Source: Phoronis australis
Lineage: Eukaryota; Phoronida; Phoronidae
NCBI GenBank assembly: GCA_002633005.1
Contig: NMRA01000176.1
Location: 198,988 to 262,987, forward strand
DNA length: 64,000 nucleotides
Direction of reading: 5' to 3'
The notes below the pieces were generated by a model that saw only the letters and a program-made list of their open reading frames with translations, made no database searches and was not told the DNA's origin. Every line of letters begins with the position of its first letter. Within the stretch, counting starts at the first letter, position 1. Made by a program: the position numbers and the translations under genes. Positions 60,568 to 64,000 of this stretch are shown here, one piece after another.

Positions 60568-63500
60568 ATGTCGACGGACGCAGTAGAGAAACAAAATGAA
60601 ACGGAGAATGAAGACGAGCACCCAGGAGCTGTGTCAAACAATGAGGGTAACCCTCTGAGTCCTGTGGACATGAAAGATATTAATGTCGGTCTTGTGAGTC
60701 TGCGGCGTTTTAATTAACGTTGGAGGGGACAACTTATTGGTTTTGACACATTGGGACGTATTTGTTGGAAGCAACCGACTTGGGCAGTCAAGTAACTTTT
60801 ATCATGGCTGATATATTCCTGGTAAAGACTTGACCGAACCATACAGGTTACAATGGAAAACGTGGTTTGTACTCCACTAGACCATGATTGAAAGTGTCAA
60901 ATATAGGTCACGTAGTTTGAAAACATAAAGTCCAAAATAATGATATCTACAGACACGTTGAAATAACATTGAGCATGAATACACACACAGGCTCATAGAA
61001 AAAATGCAGTATTTACAATATTGATACCAGTACGAACCACATTTGCATACAGTAAAAATTCCAAAATTATGGCCCTGTTCAAATTGTTACAGGCATCTTG
61101 TGCCGCGGCAATACAGGAGGAGATGATAAGCCAAAAGAGTAGAAGTGAGATGAAAGCGAGACAAATAATCAGTCTATTAGGTAAATCAACTGTTGTCTGC
61201 TTTGGTCTTTTGTAAGGTGTGTTGCATTAAAAGTTGAGGTGGTAAACCAACAGTTCTCAGCAATTTTATAAGACCTTCTAACTTGTCACTTAGGCCAAAA
61301 TTATTGTATGGACAACACGCGCGGCGATTTCTTCAAATTGTTAGTACATTCATTGACTACTTAGATCCTAGGCAATCTCTGTTAATTAACTTCTTTTACG
61401 AGCTTCAACTAACATTGTTATTTCTCAGACTGATCTTGTTAATTTGGCGGTGAAAACGTACATGACAACCATTTTTGCTCTAACCATAGAATTTTTTGTA
61501 GAAAAAACATAGTAAACCAAAGCACCGACGAAAGCGAGACAAAATATGTCATTGTATGGTTACCTATAATAGAGGTCCTTACATTTACTGTCACTGTTGT
61601 TATACTCCTTCGTAAGTCCTTTCGGGCCCTGTGGAGCAAGGCTCGTGATACGAGATTATGTCGACAAAAGAGATTGCCAGTAAAAGCCAAATCAAAGGTT
61701 TGAAAAACAATGTGCGTATTATGAACATCTACAAAAATGTGTATTAATTACGGAAAATACGTAGCATTTTGGCGCTACGTCATAGCTGTGCAGAAACGGG
61801 AAATGTACGTAGCAAATACGTAATTCTCGTACTAGTTGACATATATGAGGAATTAAGTTAAAGGACTCGGAGAATGCCACCCGATTTAATTAGTCTTTTT
61901 TAACGTCTTAATCGGTATATATCTACATCGCCTCTTATACGGTCGACCTCCTTACCGAGAGGTGTCGCGTTAACCTAGGTGAGAAACGACACAGCGACGT
62001 CAGTGGTTCGTCTGCAGAGTGAATGCCGCTATATCAAGGTGCATCGTTCCCGTTTGTCCGAACTATGAAGCTGCGAAGAAAGCGGGTATATCGTTTTTTC
62101 GACTTCTTGGAGAGCCCGAAATGCTTAGGATGTGGCTTGCGGTAATGAGTGAAGAATGAAAGGTACGATGTTAAAAGCAAAAATGAGGCCCGCGTGAAAC
62201 ATCTCCGTACGTGTCTGTGGCCGGCATTTCGTCGACAGTGATTTCTCTGACGAATTCCGGCTTACCAAAGAACTATCCTTCCGTTCCGTTGCCTGTGCAT
62301 GTTCACGGCGCCTCTCTAGTATTTCTCGATCAGTGTATTCCACTTTGAATTGATAGCCTGTGAAACCTAACGATCCGACCCGTTAGTTCGTCGGGTGAGC
62401 TCTTGACTATAACTAAGTCGGGATTGGCGCCGGGCGAGTTGCCATGTAGACGTTTATTGATTCTGCGTTCTGTTTCAAAATGAATTGTTCTCATCCTAAC
62501 CAATGCTTATATAAAACTGAAATACAAAGTCTGTCTCATTCGATACAATTTGTAATGCCTTTGCAGTATTCGTGAGGGCACATGTTGAGAAGCCAGCAAT
62601 GAATAAACCACTGCGTTACCGGCTTTTGATGCCGGCAATAAAGGTAATTGACTGGGCACCGAGGCCGTGTGAGCGCATGCTAATTCAGTGTTTGCTGACA
62701 GAAAGCTGTTGTGAAACAATCACTCGATTTTATATGCTATGGTCACATGTTAGGGAAATCTTTGTTTAGAAATTTGACATAAAATGATTGTTACTATACA
62801 ACCTTTGCCCCGACGGTCTGTGGAAGGACTCGAATCCGAGTGATGGCGGCCTCCGACAAGTAAGTAGATTTTCAGTTTCGTGGCTAATTCACATTATTTC
62901 TTTGGCTCACTGTTATAGTCTTTTCGTGACTGGAGGTCAGTAGTTTCCAACTCAAGCTGGTTTATGTTCGTGCCAGTCCCGGCGGCCGCGACGGACCTGA
63001 TCGGGTTTCGAGCCACTGGCCTGAGGGATAACAGTCAGTCAGTCCGGCCGCGACGGGCCTGATCGGGTTTCGAGCTGGTCAGGATAACAAGCGCTTTGCG
63101 TTAGAACTCAAAAAATCATAAGTCTAAACAGCACAGTTCTAGGTTCTCTTGTCTGTATTTGACGGACGAATACTTCTAATTTATCTCCGAACAGACCCCA
63201 AAACTCCTGTTACGGACTTTGGTAAATTGGCCGAACTTTGTAGGCTACGGCGTGTCCAAATACCAATAAATCCGTAACAGCGAAATAAAACAACACGTTT
63301 TTATATGAACTCGGTGTATTTTAAGGGTTTTACATTGAAGTTTGATTATTTATTGGTGTTAAACGATGAATTCAAGCGATAAGCTGACACCAGTAACCTG
63401 TGTTGTGAACTGCTGAACAGACTGCGTGCGAAACCAACGTCGTTGGATAATAGGCCTTTTGCGAGTTTATAACAATAACGCGAGATTATGTGAGACTTAA

Positions 63501-64000
63501 CTGTGACGTCACGGGAAGTGGGGCAAAAGCTTGTCGTTTGGTCATTTGCCCAATATGGTAGCAGAGNNNNNNNNNNNNNNNNNNNNNNNNNNNNNNNGTT
63601 TTGTGGACTATCATCACTGAATAGTGTTATAGCATTTTGATGACATCCTGTGTGATCTTGATTACTTGACGGATGAGTTTCCTGTTGAACACTGCTAGAA
63701 TTGTCGTTTGGAAAAGTAAAACAAAGGACTTACTAGCCTCCCCAGGTCTTGTCCAATTTTTGCAGATTTCACGTACACTTTGTTTTGAGTTTCGTAATTG
63801 ACATGATGCAACTCAATTTCATTTCAGATATTTTTAATTTTCAAAGGAAAGCATAGATTAATTACCAGATGGGTACACTCTACATTTCAGGCTTGAAGGC
63901 TGTGCCTGATGCGAACCGTGTCATGATCAGGAAGTCCAACAATGTCCTATGTGTCGTCAATAAACCTGTCGTGTATATGAGCTCTGGCACTTACGTTGTC
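60568..64000 (+). CDS. Diverged NAC-alpha (nascent polypeptide-associated complex alpha) protein, 5' part
   Basis: Exons 60568-60693, 61093-61180 and 63891 to the window end join in phases 0 and 1. Exon 1 begins ACCATGTCG after a TTGTTTCAG acceptor and gives an acidic N-terminus (STDAVEKQNETENEDE). Exon 2 gives QKSRSEMKARQIISLLG, matching the conserved QSRSEKKARKAMSKLG of NAC-alpha with several Lys lost. Exon 3 continues as the NAC domain: RVMIRKSNNVLCVVNKP and VYMSSGTYVV. NAC is a ribosome-bound dimer with NAC-beta that shields nascent chains. NAC-alpha is normally almost invariant in animals, so this degree of change marks a paralogue or a fast lineage. The gene runs off the window; the rest of the NAC domain and the UBA are not seen. 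Confidence 0.85.
61181..62021. other. Intron 2 of the NAC-alpha-like gene, first part; nothing supported
   Basis: No exon is recognised. TACGTAGCATTTTGGCGCTACG-type short inverted copies lie near 61760-61785. Confidence 0.3.
62022..62159 (+). pseudogene. THAP-domain fragment inside the NAC-alpha-like intron
   Basis: In the frame from 62040 the peptide reads CIVPVCPNYEAAKKAGISFF and on through RLLGEPEMLRMWLAVM. This fits the first half of a THAP zinc finger: C-x4-C, N two residues later, SFxxF/L and Trp. An ATGCCG (Met-Pro, the usual THAP start) at 62022 is one base out of frame with it. After the Trp there is a possible phase-0 donor (GCG/GTAATG at 62141); without splicing a stop follows at 62157. 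THAP domains occur in host DNA-binding proteins and P-element-type transposases. No Cys-x2-His half or transposase was found. Confidence 0.5.
62843..62859 (+). CDS. Candidate first coding exon (five and two-thirds codons)
   Basis: GAGTG-ATGGCGGCCTCCGAC followed by AA and a perfect GTAAGTAG donor, in a CpG-rich stretch. Phase 2 does not match the NAC-alpha exon at 63891 (phase 1), so it would belong to another gene or isoform. Very short, so low certainty. Confidence 0.2.
62970..63085. repeat. Direct duplication of a 70-bp GC-rich unit
   Basis: CGGCCGCGACGG(A/G)CCTGAT followed by CGGGTTTCGAGC and a GGATAACA block occurs twice in succession. Confidence 0.8.
63567..63597. other. Assembly gap, 31 n
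   Basis: A run of 31 n inside the last intron of the NAC-alpha-like gene. Its true length is unknown. Confidence 0.99.

Noticed and set aside
1-64000. CRISPR arrays, bacterial operons or prophage
   Set aside because: Introns, MITEs, SINEs and metazoan gene families show animal nuclear DNA; the regular repeats are satellites without spacers.

Overview
This is eukaryotic, intron-rich animal DNA. It is AT-rich and dense in MITEs, tRNA-derived SINE pieces, Helitron-like elements and satellites. Real coding sequence is split into short exons with clean GT/AG borders and matching phases, so long uninterrupted ORFs are mostly misleading. The gene families seen (caspase, ankyrin/SOCS-box protein, TNFR-like receptor, annexin with the usual 95/114/91-nt exon pattern, DZANK1-like protein, NAC-alpha-like protein) suit an invertebrate metazoan, probably marine. 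Amphioxus, hemichordate, echinoderm or lophotrochozoan cannot be separated by reading alone.

Layout. 1-6.4 kb is repeats: a SINE, a degenerate array with a period of about 430 bp, a MITE, and two head-to-tail Helitron-like elements. 6.4-10.7 kb holds symmetric (phase 1-1) candidate exons, including four copies of a 57-nt exon inside a tandem segmental duplication. 12.7-15.3 kb encodes a caspase catalytic domain on the plus strand with an altered active-site pentapeptide. 15.6-17.7 kb is interspersed repeats. 19.9-21.1 kb is a single-exon ankyrin-repeat/SOCS-box gene. 25.8-32.2 kb is a five-exon type I membrane protein with a TNFR-like cysteine-rich ectodomain. On the minus strand, 35.2-44.7 kb is a complete four-repeat annexin, and 46.0-56.8 kb is a nine-exon DZANK1-like gene lacking zinc ribbons and ankyrin repeats. 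60.6 kb to the window end is the 5' part of a diverged NAC-alpha gene on the plus strand, with a THAP-domain fragment in its second intron.

How the genes relate. The first half groups three kinds of protein used in death-receptor and innate immune signalling: a caspase, a SOCS-box ubiquitin-ligase adaptor and a TNFR-like receptor. Whether they act together is inference. In the second half the DZANK1-like gene lies directly upstream of annexin on the same strand. Its last recognised exon ends in a good phase-0 donor and annexin exon 2 starts with a phase-0 acceptor, so a spliced fusion is possible. However, annexin also has its own TATA box and ATG.

The most promising points are the tandem 57-nt exons feeding a caspase with a VACQS active site, the probable new TNFR-like receptor, the stripped DZANK1-like gene and its possible annexin fusion, and the fast-evolving NAC-alpha paralogue.
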